Assembly: GCA_019188255.1 (NCBI GenBank)
Contig: JAETXT010000001.1
Location: forward strand, 1,984,001 to 2,048,000
Direction: 5' to 3'
Length of the DNA stretch: 64,000 nucleotides
From: Verticillium longisporum
Lineage: Eukaryota; Ascomycota; Sordariomycetes; Glomerellales; Plectosphaerellaceae
Part shown: one piece after another, positions 45,342-57,000 of the stretch
How the letters are laid out: each line of letters begins with the position of its first letter
How positions within the stretch are numbered: the stretch's first letter is position 1
The notes under the pieces: model-generated
What the model was told of the DNA's origin: nothing
Seen by the model: the letters and a program-made list of their open reading frames with translations, nothing else
The model's database searches: none
Position numbers and translations under genes: made by a program

Positions 45342-45550
45342 ATGGCAAAAGTGAATCTGAGAAACCCAGTGGGTAAATTCATGAAACCGATGCTATCCAA
45401 TTCGCTAAGCCCCTTGTGTCTTCCCTGACGTTCCGTTCCCTCATCGCTCAAACCCCGTGTCCCGTCCGTGCAGCTGTAGATATCTCTCAGGCACGAGGTT
45501 TGAAGCAGAACAAAAACAAATGCTGTATTCCGCCCAGCCCACCCCAAGAC
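44776..45550. other. Convergent 3' intergenic region
   Basis: Presumed 3' untranslated regions of the septin and mitochondrial kinase genes, with the GT microsatellite at 45306-45340. No gene seen. Confidence 0.6.
45306..45340. repeat. (GT)n microsatellite
   Basis: About 17 uninterrupted GT dinucleotides between two convergent genes. Confidence 0.95.
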
Positions 45551-47184
45551 TCATATCGCGTCCATGGACGCCCTCGTCGTCAGCTGCTCGTTCTTGTTGC
45601 CGAGCTTGGAGATTTGCAGAAAGGCGTCGACGCCGTAGCCCCAGAGGCTGTGCAGCTCGAGGCCGCCGGCCCAGTACTCGGCGTAGACGCGGCTCAGGGG
45701 CAGGCCGATGCCGAGGCGGAGATTGGGGGGCGACCGGTGAGGGAGGCGAGGGAGCTCTCGTAGCTCGGCGTCTTGAGGTCGGCGCGGCCGAGCTCGTCCG
45801 AGACGTGCAGCTCCTGCATGGTGGCGGCGAGCTTGGGGACGCGACGCAGGTTCTCGAGCCGGCGCCGGCTCTGGGGCCCGCTGCTGAAGGACCAGAGGTA
45901 CGGGAGCTCGTTGGTCGGGATGCCGCCGCCCTGGTCCGAGATGCGGATCATGACGTGCTGCTGGGCCTCGCAGATGGTCACCTCGATCGGCGGCGGCGGC
46001 GGCTGCTGCTGGTGCTGGGCGGCGGTGGTGGCGTCGAGCCCGCCCTCGGCGGCGAGGCGCTGCTGTCGCTCGATGACGGCCTGGACCGCGTTACGCAGGA
46101 GCTCGCCGATGATGTACTCAATGTGGCTGAGGATAAAGGGGAAGCTGGCGTTGGGGTGGGCGTTGGTCTCTATCTCGGGCTCGCGCACGTCCGGCCCGTA
46201 GGTCGAGCGCGCGAGCTTCTCGACGGCGCTCGAGCACCGTTCCACGACGTCCCGGGCCACACACTTGATGAAGACCTCGCCGATAAAGTCCGACTCGTGC
46301 AGCTTGGCGCCCGGCGAGAACCAGTCGGCGCCGAACGTCTCGGTCAGCGCGAGGTGCTGCTCTGCAATGACGCGCCGCGAGATTCTCTGTGGCGAGGGGA
46401 CACCGGTCAGTGGTCTGTCTGTCTGCCGGCCGGCCTGCATGTCACTCTGAACTGGGCAGACGTACCGATCGCAAGATTGTGTTCATGAAGTGGTCGAGCA
46501 CGGCGGGATCTATGTGGCCGTTGCTCTCTAATATGCCCATGGCCAGCTTGGGAATGACGGTCAGATGCGTCTTGAGCATCTTGCCGATAATGCTGCACAG
46601 GTGGTCGTTCTCCTCGAGCGTCTTGACCTCCTTGACCTTGCGGAACGTGTCGAAGGCGTTGTGGTAGAGCTGGTAGACGTCGCTGATGTGCGGGTTCGTG
46701 ACGACGCCATAGGGCAGCTGCTGCATGTCGCGGATGCGGTGGGCGATGCTGCGCGGGTGGGCATGTCAGTGACGCTGCGGCGGCGGTGGTGGAGGAGGGG
46801 GGTTGGAGAGCTGTTGGGTTCGCATACCGAGTGGGCAGTTCCGTCCGCACATAGTTGGCCGAGCTCAAGAGTCGAGCTTCGGTCAGAGAGCGCCCAAAGA
46901 CCATGAGCTGCCGCAGACTAATGGGTCGGGCCTCACGAGCTACCCATCTGGAGGAGGAGGGGGGCGACACGTTAGCATGTGACCAGCCGAGCAGCGCGTG
47001 GAATGGGGGCGGAGGAGACAACTCACTCGTCGAGAACGGAGACGGCTCGCCAGGCCGAGTTGTTGATGCGCCTGCATTGTGGTGGTGTTTGTGGGGTCGC
47101 GGTTGTTGTTCTCGTCGTAGGCGAGGCGAGGGTACTACTCAGTCTGCATCGTCTGCCAGCCTTGGGCAACGCGATGGTGAGCAT
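45551..47184 (-). CDS. Mitochondrial PDK/BCKDK-family protein kinase (one apparent frame break)
   Basis: Predicted matrix kinase that inactivates the pyruvate or branched-chain 2-oxoacid dehydrogenase by phosphorylating its E1 subunit. Exons are 47184-47027, 46947-46828, 46748-46466 and 46386-45551. The first 40 residues (MLTIALPKAGRRCRLSS onward) are basic with no acidic residues, as in a mitochondrial presequence. The regulatory helices include PISLRQLMVFGR and ELPTRIAHRIRDMQQLPYG. GHKL ATP-site motifs are the N box (IIGELLRNAVQAVIE) and the G1 box (DQGGGIP). The G2 region (GIGLPLSRVYAEYWAGG) and GYGVDAFLQI lie beyond a break at the G run 45725-45730. One extra base gives 465 aa in frame. 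The N box is closer to BCKDK or yeast Pkp2 than to Pkp1, so the substrate is uncertain. Confidence 0.87.
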
Positions 47185-47340
47185 GCTGGCGATGCCATGC
47201 GAGAGGGGCGGCAGACGGGTGGAAGGTGGTGTCGCCAGAACAAGATAGTTGTCTTCGAAGGTCTAAGGATAGCTGCTATGACCGGGAGAGGGGGGCATGG
47301 AGTGCCGCATAGTCGTGGTCGAGGGCAGAGAAAGTAGAGA

Positions 47341-47364
47341 GGGTTCAGGGTTCAGGGTTCAGGG
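47341..47364. repeat. 7-bp tandem repeat (gggttca)
   Basis: Three copies of gggttca plus ggg. One base longer than the telomere unit TTAGGG, at an internal site about 160 bp upstream of the kinase start. Confidence 0.85.
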
Positions 47365-47403
47365 TCGAGGCGGGAAGCTTGATGCTGTACCTCCGTGGGT
47401 ACC

Positions 47404-47441
47404 TTCCCTCGCAGGTTTCCCTCGCAGGTTTCCCTCGCAGG
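47404..47441. repeat. 13-bp tandem repeat
   Basis: Three copies of ttccctcgcaggt, the last one ending gga in place of ggt, about 220-260 bp upstream of the kinase start. Confidence 0.85.
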
Positions 47442-48472
47442 AAGTACTGTCGAGGTCGAGTCGATGACTCCAGCAGCTCGACCGGTGCCGGCGGGCGGGT
47501 GGGGCCACCTGCCACCCCACTCTTGGGCATCCTGGCAGCTGGCACCTCTTGTCACGCTGTTGGTGGCCAGCTGTCGATTGCTTTCACCGGTAAAACAGTA
47601 ATATTCAGTCGAATAGGACACGATGACCCGATGAGAATTGACTTGGTATATCGTAAAAGGGCTCCTCAGCCGCAGCACACGATACGATGCACATCTGCTT
47701 AGCATTACCCACCGTTCCATCAAGAAGAAGACAACCATTCTGACCCACGGCTGCCACACTGTCAATCAAGACCCGAAGGAAGAACAAAACGCATGTTCGG
47801 CTCACTACCGGACGCTGTCGACAGCAGCAGGGTTCGAACCTGTGGGCGAACCCATGGGATGGCGAACAATAGCTGACCCAAATCCCACCCATTAATCACT
47901 CTGGCATGCTGCCGTATGAGAGGAAGTCATGGCCAGGACGGGGTCGACATGGTCGGCTCAGGTGACCGATTTCCGTCAGCTTATACCCATAATACTATCA
48001 ATTGAACTCATACAGCAGGTAGTCAATAGGTATACACAGAATACAATTTGGGGTATCGAGTACGAGGTCGAAGTATTGCCATTGAAGAGGCGCTGTTCTG
48101 GGCAGTGTGTAGACGCCACAGGCGACCCGGCAAAACCGTGGCTGAGAGCTGCTTAGTGGTTGGTACACGTCCCACTGTACCTCGATCACGACGCAGGAGC
48201 CAGGTCACTGCGCGTCGTCAATTTTCGAGCCATCACATCCATCACACATCACATCCATCGCCAATTCCATCGACCACCCTCATCCTCATCCACCGTCCAC
48301 CATCCACCATTCGCTGCTCCCATCGAATTCCATCGACCAACCTGCACCCAACGGACACGAACACATCACTGCGCCATCGATGGGCTCACCGTGGGGCGGC
48401 AACAGACCCTGATCCGACCATCGACCCCACTCCATCATCACCACTTTTCTCTCTCTCTCTTCCTCCCTCACA

Positions 48473-50500
48473 ATGGCGTCCAGCGACCTCCGCGACGTCC
48501 TCAACCTCGACGCACACGCGGGGCCCCGGCCAGCCAAGAAACTCAAGACGGCCGCCTCACGACCGAACCTCAAGGGCCTCGCGCGCGAAGTCCAGAACCT
48601 CGGCGGCGACAACCCCATCGCCATCGTGCCCGAGGTCTCCGTCTTCAAGAAGCGACGCACCGCCGTCCGGAAGCCCGCCGCGCGGTGGGAGCTGCGCGCC
48701 TTCCAGAACTCGTCGCGCGGCGACGACGGCGCGTTCGTCCTGCGCCACTGGCGGAGGAAAACAGACGGCGACGACGACGCCGCCCGGCCGGACGCCGCGC
48801 AGCCAGCACAGGGAGACGCCGCGGCACCGGCCGAGCCCAGGGCGCAGGACCAAAAGCAAGAGCGGGGGCGGGAGCGGGAGCGGGAGTGGGAGCAGGTGCT
48901 GGAGGACTCGGCGTTCGCCAAGTACAACGTCCACGTCGACGTGCCGCAGTACAGCCCGGACCAGTACCAGAGCAACCTCGTGAGCGCCGACTGGACCAAG
49001 GACGAGACGGACTACCTCATGGGGCTCGTCAGGGAGTTCGACCTGCGCTGGCCCGTCATCTGGGACCGCTACGACTACGCGCCCGAGGCCATCAACGGCG
49101 AGGCCTCGGCCGACGGGGACGAGAGTAAGGCCATCATCCCCGTGCCCAAGCCGAGGACCATGGAGGCCCTCAAGGCCCGCTACTACGAAATCGCCGCCAA
49201 GATGATGAGCGCCCAGACCCCCGTCCAGTACATGACCAAGGAAGAGTTTGCCCTGCACGAGACCATGCTCAACTTTAACCCCCAGCAGGAGCGCGTCCGC
49301 AAGGACTTTGCCGTCAACGGCCTCAGCCGCACCAAGGAGGAGGCCAACGAGGAGGAGTCGCTGCTCGTCGAGATCAAGCGCATCCTCGCCCGCAGCTCCG
49401 TCTTCAACGAGGAGCGCCGCGAGCTCTACAACCGCCTCGACTACCCGCACACCGACCAGGACATCAACGCCTTCAAGTCGAGCACGGGGCTCCAGACCCT
49501 GCTGCAGAACATGATGGCCGTCGACAAGAACAAGAAGCGCAAGTCCCTCATGGGCGCCGACGGCGTCAGCTCCGGCGCCCCAGGCCAGCAGCAGGCGGGC
49601 GCTGGCGCTGCTGCAGCTGCTGGTGCTGCCGGCGCCGCCGGCGCAGCCGCAGCAGCCGAAGCCTCGGGCAACAGACGCGAGAGCATCGCCGTCTCGGCGG
49701 GAGGGGGCCACCGGGACTCGATCGGGAGGGTGGCGCAGACGCCGACGACCGAAAAGGGACCAGGCGCCGGCAGGAAGGGCGCGCAGACGCCGCACGAACG
49801 ACGCAAGCTCTCCGAGGCCGAAAAGTTCATCTACGGCGTCTCCCACCACGACCGCCTGCAGGCGGGCCCGACCTTCCGCTACGAGAAGATCAACAAGCTC
49901 TTCACCAACAAGTCGGGCCAGCAGCAGATCCGCATCGCCAACGCCCTCAACGAGCTCGACATGCCCCAGCGCCTCGTCATGCCCACGGCCGCCGTCACGG
50001 CCCAGTTTGAGCAGCTGCTCGGCGCCATCAACAGCCTGCTCGACGCCCGCAAGGTCACGGACAAGATTGACGCCGAGATCAAGATTGAGCTCGCCAAAAA
50101 GGCGCAGCGCGAGCCCAAAGACAAGGACAAGGACAAGGACAAAGACAAGGAAGAGGACAAGGAGGAGCAGGCCAAGGACGCCAAGGGCGAAAACCCTGCC
50201 AAAGGTAGTGCAGCCGAGGCAGCAAAGGGTGACAAGGCAAAGGACGACGGGCAGAAGGACGACAACGACAACAACGATGACGACAATGAGCCTGCCAAGG
50301 CAGACAAGAACGCTGACCGCAAGGAGGATGCGGCCACGGAGGAACCGGCCCCTGCTGCTGCTGCCTCTGTTGAGACGAACGAAGAAAAAGCCTCGCCAGC
50401 TAAGGCGGCGAGGCCTCCGAGCAGCAGCGGTCCCCATAAACGGAGCGCCAGCGTCCTGAGCGGTGTCAGTGACAAGAGCGCCAAGAGGCTGAAGAAGTGA
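48473..50500 (+). CDS. SWC4: SWC4/EAF2 (DMAP1-like) subunit of SWR1 and NuA4
   Basis: Predicted nuclear protein shared by the SWR1 H2A.Z-exchange and NuA4 acetyltransferase complexes. A single 675-aa exon begins MASSDLRDVLNLD and carries the family's early block (VPEVSVFKKRRTAVRKPAARW). The SANT-like domain lies at about 170-240 (SADWTKDETDYLMGLV, RWPVIWDRYDY, MEALKARYYEIAAKM). A conserved helical block follows (RVRKDFAVNGLSRTKEEANE). The second half has an Ala-rich linker and the conserved block RYEKINKLFTNKSGQQQIR. The tail is a long charged low-complexity region with KD/DK repeats, ending SDKSAKRLKK, a possible nuclear localisation signal. Upstream of the ATG is a CTCTCTCTTCCTCC leader. 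The gene is intact with no frame break. Confidence 0.93.
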   Translation: MASSDLRDVLNLDAHAGPRPAKKLKTAASRPNLKGLAREVQNLGGDNPIAIVPEVSVFKKRRTAVRKPAARWELRAFQNSSRGDDGAFVLRHWRRKTDGDDDAARPDAAQPAQGDAAAPAEPRAQDQKQERGREREREWEQVLEDSAFAKYNVHVDVPQYSPDQYQSNLVSADWTKDETDYLMGLVREFDLRWPVIWDRYDYAPEAINGEASADGDESKAIIPVPKPRTMEALKARYYEIAAKMMSAQTPVQYMTKEEFALHETMLNFNPQQERVRKDFAVNGLSRTKEEANEEESLLVEIKRILARSSVFNEERRELYNRLDYPHTDQDINAFKSSTGLQTLLQNMMAVDKNKKRKSLMGADGVSSGAPGQQQAGAGAAAAAGAAGAAGAAAAAEASGNRRESIAVSAGGGHRDSIGRVAQTPTTEKGPGAGRKGAQTPHERRKLSEAEKFIYGVSHHDRLQAGPTFRYEKINKLFTNKSGQQQIRIANALNELDMPQRLVMPTAAVTAQFEQLLGAINSLLDARKVTDKIDAEIKIELAKKAQREPKDKDKDKDKDKEEDKEEQAKDAKGENPAKGSAAEAAKGDKAKDDGQKDDNDNNDDDNEPAKADKNADRKEDAATEEPAPAAAASVETNEEKASPAKAARPPSSSGPHKRSASVLSGVSDKSAKRLKK

Positions 50501-50907
50501 AGGTGAATGATTGCTGGGCAAGCGGGGGAACAACTGGCATGCGAGTCACTTTGCCGTCACGGACAAACACACCGTCTGCGGTGCGAACAAACTACTGTAC
50601 AATTAATTCAAGACTAGCGATGGATGCTTTCAGCCTTTACGGCTTCACGGCGTTGGAGGGGACGGGGCCCGGTTACGTTGATTCCAAGCTCGTAGCATTC
50701 GGGACGGTTGGTTGCTGGTGGTCATGACGGCCAGGTCGGTCAACAATGAAGTCAGGACATGATTATCCCGCCAAGTGTGCCGCTTCCAACCTGTGATCTG
50801 TCAGTACGTACCCTTGTCAACCTGCTACTAAAAATGGCGGCATTCCGAGTTGAACATCACAAGACCCAACCGGCAAAAGCTATCGTACGACTTCTCGCAC
50901 GCGACAG

Positions 50908-51024
50908 TGGACAATCCGCGAATCGAACGCGGGACCTTCAGCAGGCAACATTCGATATCCCTCAACCGATGGACTCTCGATTTCCAGATGCTAAGCAGAC
51001 GTTATACCACTAAACCAATCGCCC
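50908..51024 (-). tRNA. Candidate tRNA-Ala(AGC) with a 45-nt intron
   Basis: On the minus strand the acceptor stem GGGCGAT pairs with ATTGTCC, with discriminator A and the G3-U70 pair that marks tRNA-Ala. An A box (TGGTTTAGTGG) and a B box (GTTCGATTC) are present, and the T stem CCGCG/CGCGG is perfect. The anticodon AGC is at 50990-50992. A 45-nt intron (50988-50944) sits one base after the anticodon, the standard position. The anticodon stem has one T-T mismatch. A TTTT terminator lies about 30 bp downstream. Good overall, though the mismatch leaves some doubt whether it is functional. Confidence 0.55.
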
Positions 51025-54000
51025 ATGCGCATTTCATGGTGGGGTCATGAGAATGAGGGGCTTCATGGGGGCTTTGGGCCCGCCTCGGACCAGGGGTAGC
51101 GGCGGGGAGGGGATCCGAAGATATCGCCAGACAAGATACAATCAGCCATTCGCGATCGCCGAGTCTACTATGAGAAATAGAAAAAAATGGTCTCACACGT
51201 ACATGTAAAAGACGCAGAAATGGCCTGCCTGGACTCGGGGGTTTGTGCGACAAGCTTCACAAGGGAGAGGCCAGGAGGTTGATATTGGAGGAGACGACAT
51301 GACGTCTCGTTAAGCATGGGGCTTTATCGGCGGCTGCAGCTGCAGTCCCGATTCCCAAATATAGAAACCATCTGGATGGCTGTGGTCTAATAATAACCAT
51401 GCCGGCAATTCCTTGCCCCGGGAGATCGGGAAGAAACATCACAGAGAGCACGTCAAGGCGGGCCCGGCTCAGGGATCGCACCCACATCCGCGGGAGGAGG
51501 GCGTCACTTCCTTGGTAGCTCGGCATGTAGAGATCAAGGATCCTCTCCAGGGGGAGGTGTGATGTGTGGAAGGGCGTGTGCATTCATGACGACCTCCACG
51601 CGCCGCGGTAGACATACCGGACGGGGGCATCATGTTGCCTCGAGCGGCAGATGAGGATGATGTCAGGGGTTGGTCGGCCGTGAACCAAGGGTCCGATCTA
51701 GATTAAGGGGTTCATGGGCGCGATACGGAGCCGCCTTGTGGTGGTGAGAGGCAGTCAGGGCGCGTCGAGGTTGGCGTCAACGTGCCAGATTCGTCTACTC
51801 GTCGTAGAACGGTGGATGGCCATCGATATGCTTGGTGTTCGAAAACGCCTATATGCATCGTCTACCCTCAGCGTAACGCCCAGCACGATGTATGCCTAGT
51901 GTAGCCGGGCATGCCACGCCGTATGGTTGCCCTACGAACCAGGGTTGTCGCCATGTTGGACCCTTGAGGTTGCGTGCCTTGCATGGAAGTTCGAGCTCGG
52001 CGCCTGGAAAGGGCCGCCTCCCGGGTCGAGATCTTGTTCAATCCCGTCATAACCCGCCTGGCACGGGAGTTATTAATAGGGATGTAGGCGCTGGACATGC
52101 AATGGTGCGCAATCTGGCTCTCGGGTCTGAATTATCTGGGGTAGAGTCAGTTTAGAAGAAGTGTTCGAGAAGAAAGGGGTCGAACACATGTCGTGGAACG
52201 AACCGTCGTCCACGAACCGTCGTCCTGCAGGGCTTCGGTCGGCGCTTAACGGGCGTCTAGAGTCATTGCAAGCGGATCATTGGTTGAGGGAGAACCAAGG
52301 CCAATCAGTACAGTCAATGGACTCAACTCCAGAACAGATCCTGATCCAAGGTTCCTCCAAACAGTCAGGGGCTTCCATCGAGTGTCGTAACAATACATAT
52401 GGATTCAACTGTTGGAGTCGACAGTCGCCGAGGTTTGGGGCCGTGGCGTGACCCGCGGCCACGCAAGGAACCACGAAGCTTGGCCAGCGCTTGAGTGATT
52501 GATGGAACCGAGACAGCCAACATGCTGAAATGAATCTCCTGCAGTCCTGATACAACGACTACCAGAGACTCCACAGCTTGACCTCATTGTCGTTGGATGC
52601 GCCCAGCCGGGTCGAGTGATGGGAATGGAAGGATGTCTTTTGTGAACTTGGCAGCATAGTCAGTCAGCTAGGAGCGCATGGCCATCCTGGATCCTTCACT
52701 GTGGCGCCCGCGTGGATGACCTTGTTGACTGTGTCTTTGTGGCGGCCGACTCGAGCACATCGAACACCTGCAACGCTTGTCAAATGCTTCGTGCTCCATC
52801 TTCTTCTTCTCATGGCCATGAGACATGCTGGCTCTTTCCTTGGCCCATCAGGCTTCCCCGAAAGGAGTGGTCGGTAGGGGATCCCCATTCTACCACACGG
52901 CGCGCGCTCTGCAAACGCCTCGTCGAAGCCCATCAGTGTCGTCGGGCCCTCTTTTGACGATTTTTGACATGCAGACCCTTCACTCAAATTACACATGATC
53001 CACTTCTACCACCACTGACTGGTTCTATCAGAAGAAAAGCAGTTATAGACGGGCCGGTCTTGGGCCTCGCATGAAACGATCCATATTGTTGACGTCTTGT
53101 TTGAACGTATCAATATGCAAGATCGGACAGCCTGGCCGCCAGCTTCTTGGCCTTTGTCTGCTCCAACGAGCCTTATAATCCCCGCCCTGGTCTGCGTGAT
53201 GGATGGGTGCCAACAATAGCACACCCGGCGTTTCTTTGTCCTGATGACCCGATGGGCGACCAACGACGCGAGATAGGATCCTCCACTGAGACTGGCTGCA
53301 AATTCGATGGCGTTCGAGCAACCCGTGCCGCAGCCACGCGTCGATCAAATGGCTATGTCTCTTACAAGCACAAGCCAGGCCTCATCTTACCAGACGAGAA
53401 GCCAACGAAGCGCAAACGAGCCTGCCGAGTTGCCCCACGATTAATAGGCGCTGTTCGCCACCCCCCTACGTATTAGGCGTGACGACCGCTTCAGATTGTC
53501 GCCTTCTCACGCCGTTTGAGCTTGCACTGGCGCTGGCGCTGGCGCGACCCCGATCCACTATGGCTCGAGTGTGCCATCCCGTTGCAGTAGCTATTCGCTC
53601 ATTGCGACGCTGTACGAAAACGAGCCCTTGCAAAAGGGCAGTCGGAGGAGAGCACAGCGCGCCAACTTCCGGTGGCACACGTCTTGGCCACAAGATGCCG
53701 TCACGCTACAGCGCAAGGTAACCCAAGTACCCCTGGCTGACCCGCCAAAGCCGCCGATACCGAGGCTTTTTTTCACGTGCTGATCGTACAGTAGGTGTCA
53801 ACCCGGAGGCGACCAGCCATACATTGCACGATAGCGTCGTAAACCCGCAGCAGAGCCCTCGAGTTCATCCTACCCGTCAAAGTCGTTTTGTTCTGCCCCA
53901 GCCAAGTCCTTTCCGGCACGGGTATCCACGGGGCCTGCCTGCGGCTGCGAGTCGACTGCCCGTTTCGGATGATGAAGTGGCAGTGGACCTAGGAGCCGCG

Positions 54001-57000
54001 AGCTTGACCACTCACCACACCACCGTTCGTCGGAGCACAAAGCCACGCCAATGGTGGCTGGACCCCCCGCAAGGCGGACGTGACAAGTCAGCACTTGTGC
54101 AGGGAATTTGACGACAGCCGCATCACTTGCTACGGCAAGCATGCGTCTTTCGTCACACTGCTGTCAACCATATGGAGGGATGACAGCCTCCTCAGCTTGA
54201 TCAGCTGCGAGGGGTTGATTTCATCCTCTCAGCACCCTTCACAGCATACTAGACAACGAACTGAGATAGTCGCGGCGATGTGGAGGGGAGGGATCAAGGA
54301 GGAGAGGGAAAAGGGAAAATTTGCCGCTCTGCCTCGCCCGGCGCTTGGCCATGGGTTGACGAGCGACTAGGTCTTCTGCTCCTCCTCATTGGCCAAGAGT
54401 CGCAATTGAGTGATCCAATAGGATCGATCGTTCCTGTCAACCGTCTTTCGGTTCAGCCGCGGACGTTTCGAGGGAAGCCAACTTCTTTCCACCAAGCCAA
54501 GACGATTACGAGCATGGCTGATCAGGTGCATTCGCCCAACGAGCTGAAGTGCTGGATTTTTTTTTTGGGGCCTTGGAGTCTGCGGTTATGCACACACTGT
54601 TCGAGCTTGTCGCGCTCCCCGAAGACCGTTGGGCGCAGTCATACCCATACCCACCAAGATGACCAGATTTCCATCTTGGCGGATGAGGTTTGGACCCAGT
54701 GTTCAGGCAGTAGTGATTGGCAACATTGACCCGGGTTGGTCCCGCTCGCCTAGTAGAGCTGGGGAAATCGAGCTTCTCCAGCGAAAGCATGTTCGGATCG
54801 ATCAGGGTCGCACGTCTAAAAATAATCATGGCCGGCTTCCCATGCAGCAGCACGCGGAGCGTGCCAGGATATTGGCGTCCGAATGGTTTCATGCGACCAG
54901 GTCGTGCAGCGGCAGGCGAAGATTGGAAGTGGTGAGGTGTGGGAGGTTTGGCGTCCTGCAGCTGGACTGCGACGCATTCGCCCGAAGTGCCGGCAACGTC
55001 GTAGTGCCAGTGCCCCCGTGGTGATGAGAACGGAGTGCCTACGCCGCGACTCGTTATCCGTTCGAGGTAGAGTCTACCCACATTCGCTGCAGGTTGCGAT
55101 AACACTGGTACGCCTCTTAAGCCCCTGCTTGAGCGACATCTGACCTCAAGAGTTGAACGAGGCCGAGAAAGAAGTCAACTCAGCACCACAAGGTCATCAT
55201 GGGCTTGTTGGTTTTCGGCTCGCAGTTTGTTTTTCCTCCAGTGAATGTAAAGTGTTTCGCCATATCCTGATGAAGGGCGGGATCGTCTGCACTGCCGCGC
55301 GTTGCCATTTCCAGTGGCGGCTGTGGTTTCGGCAAGTCAGGGACGCCCGCGAGAAAATAAAATACGAGGCGCGCCAGGCCTGTTAGCTCAACACTTTGGG
55401 GTTAACGGAGCACTGTTAAACGCGGGTACAAGCCCCATGGCCAGAGCAGGGCGCGCGGCGTGTTGGGTACGTAGCCAGGCTCCCGCGCCAGATTGCATGA
55501 CACACGTTAGCCCTTGTCAGTCAGATTCAATTGGCTCGGAGGCCGTGCCAGCCACTACCAGCTCGGAACCCTCAATGCCATAGACGCCAGCATCAAGTTG
55601 ATTGCTTGGGGGGGGGACCCGCCGCTGCGCCGGCCGCCGCCCATTCTGCACTGGGCCATCGCTTTGCTGGGTGACGACTTTTGGACCCTCAGCTTCGAAC
55701 ATTCCTTTTCCATGACACCCCGCAGGTTCTTGTGACCGAGAGGCTGCCACCGGGTACTTTGATGGCGACGCCGAAGTCACACCATATGGCATTGCCGCGC
55801 ACCAGGTGTCTTATTAGGCGAGAGTTGACGAACAGTGTACTGTCGAGGTGGCACAAGCGCAGCAAAAGCGAGGCAGGTATGCTGTCAAGGGCACACCAAG
55901 CCGAGTCTGTCGGGCGAGCGGGACCACACAAAGCAGGGGCGAGAGATAGGCTTGCTGCATCCAGGTAGAGGAGCCGTTTCTCATGTTTGTCCTCCTGTTC
56001 GCCCTCGATTCGTGTCGCACCTTGAGGACACCCTTCTGCTCGGACAAAGTCGACGGCGGCTCTGCGTTACGGGTCGGCCGGTCGGGTCGCTTGTTTGCTG
56101 CCCCCAAATTTGGAGATTTGTCGGCCGGGCTCCACCCATCTAGCGGCGGCGGTAGCGGGCGGGGAGGGGGGCCAAAAATACTGCGCGCGGAGACGAATGC
56201 AACTGTAAGGCAAGCAGGGTCACGCCGCCAGGCAGGGCCGAGACGATGGTGGACCATGTATGTCGACTTAGAAAATAGTCTACCCCGAAGCTCGAGATAC
56301 AACCGAGAGGAAAAGAGCGAATGGAGGAGAGGCAGGAGTTGCGACGGCGAAGGTCATGAGGCAGGCTAGCGCGTTGGCCCTCATAGCCAGGTTCGATTGT
56401 TTGGGTGGTACAGCATATTGCATTGTACACCGACTCGGGGGTGTTCATTCTGGCGGGTAGCGTCTCTGCTGCCAGGTACACGACGGGGCGACAGGGGAAG
56501 GGGGGCGTGTCGGCTGGACCACGCCCACGCCCACGCCCACGCCCAGAGCCCATGTCAGGCGAATCCACTGACAAGGTACGGCTGGGACCACACCCTCATG
56601 TCTTGGCTGATCCCCCCCCCCCCATGGACCATTCACCAAGCTGGTCGGCCCAGCCACCAGTGAAATGATGGCCATATCGGCGAGCGCGTCTCGAAAAATC
56701 ATGCTGGCAGAGCAGCGACCGAATGGAACCTCGAGATGGCCTGGCGTTGGAGACGCTTGCGCTGACACGCGCGCGCGCGGGTGGTGGGTTTGACGGGATG
56801 CGCGGGAGAGAGGGGTCCTCCTCGGGAAGACAGACGTCGTACTCGGCCCTTCGATTGTTGCTTGGCACGTAATGGCAAATTGGGCAGATGCGAGAGTGAG
56901 CAACGACTCGTATGGCGGGACTTCTCACTGTGTATCGTTGTTGGCGTCTGTCTCAGTGACGGCGAGCGCACGCGCGAGAGGAAAAGAATGAGAGCTGAAT

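Larger units (their letters stand above)
47185..48472. promoter_or_regulatory. Divergent intergenic region between the kinase and SWC4 genes
   Basis: About 1.29 kb with two tandem repeats (47341-47364 and 47404-47441) and CCAT-rich simple sequence at 48233-48310. A gttcgaac box at 47832-47839 resembles a tRNA B box, but no tRNA fold can be built around it. No gene seen. Confidence 0.5.

Noticed and set aside
47820..47845. tRNA-like B box (gggttcgaacctg)
   Set aside because: The box is palindromic and fits either strand, but no acceptor stem, D arm or anticodon arm can be built at the right distance.
48557..50533. 658-codon open frame on the minus strand
   Set aside because: Antisense shadow of the intact SWC4 exon; Leu/Val-rich low-complexity translation, no motif.
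55380..55446. tRNA-Asn-like stretch with ttagctcaa, ctgttaa and gggtacaagcccc
   Set aside because: Three of seven acceptor pairs fail and the D and anticodon stems do not form. At most a decayed tRNA relic or organelle-derived fragment.
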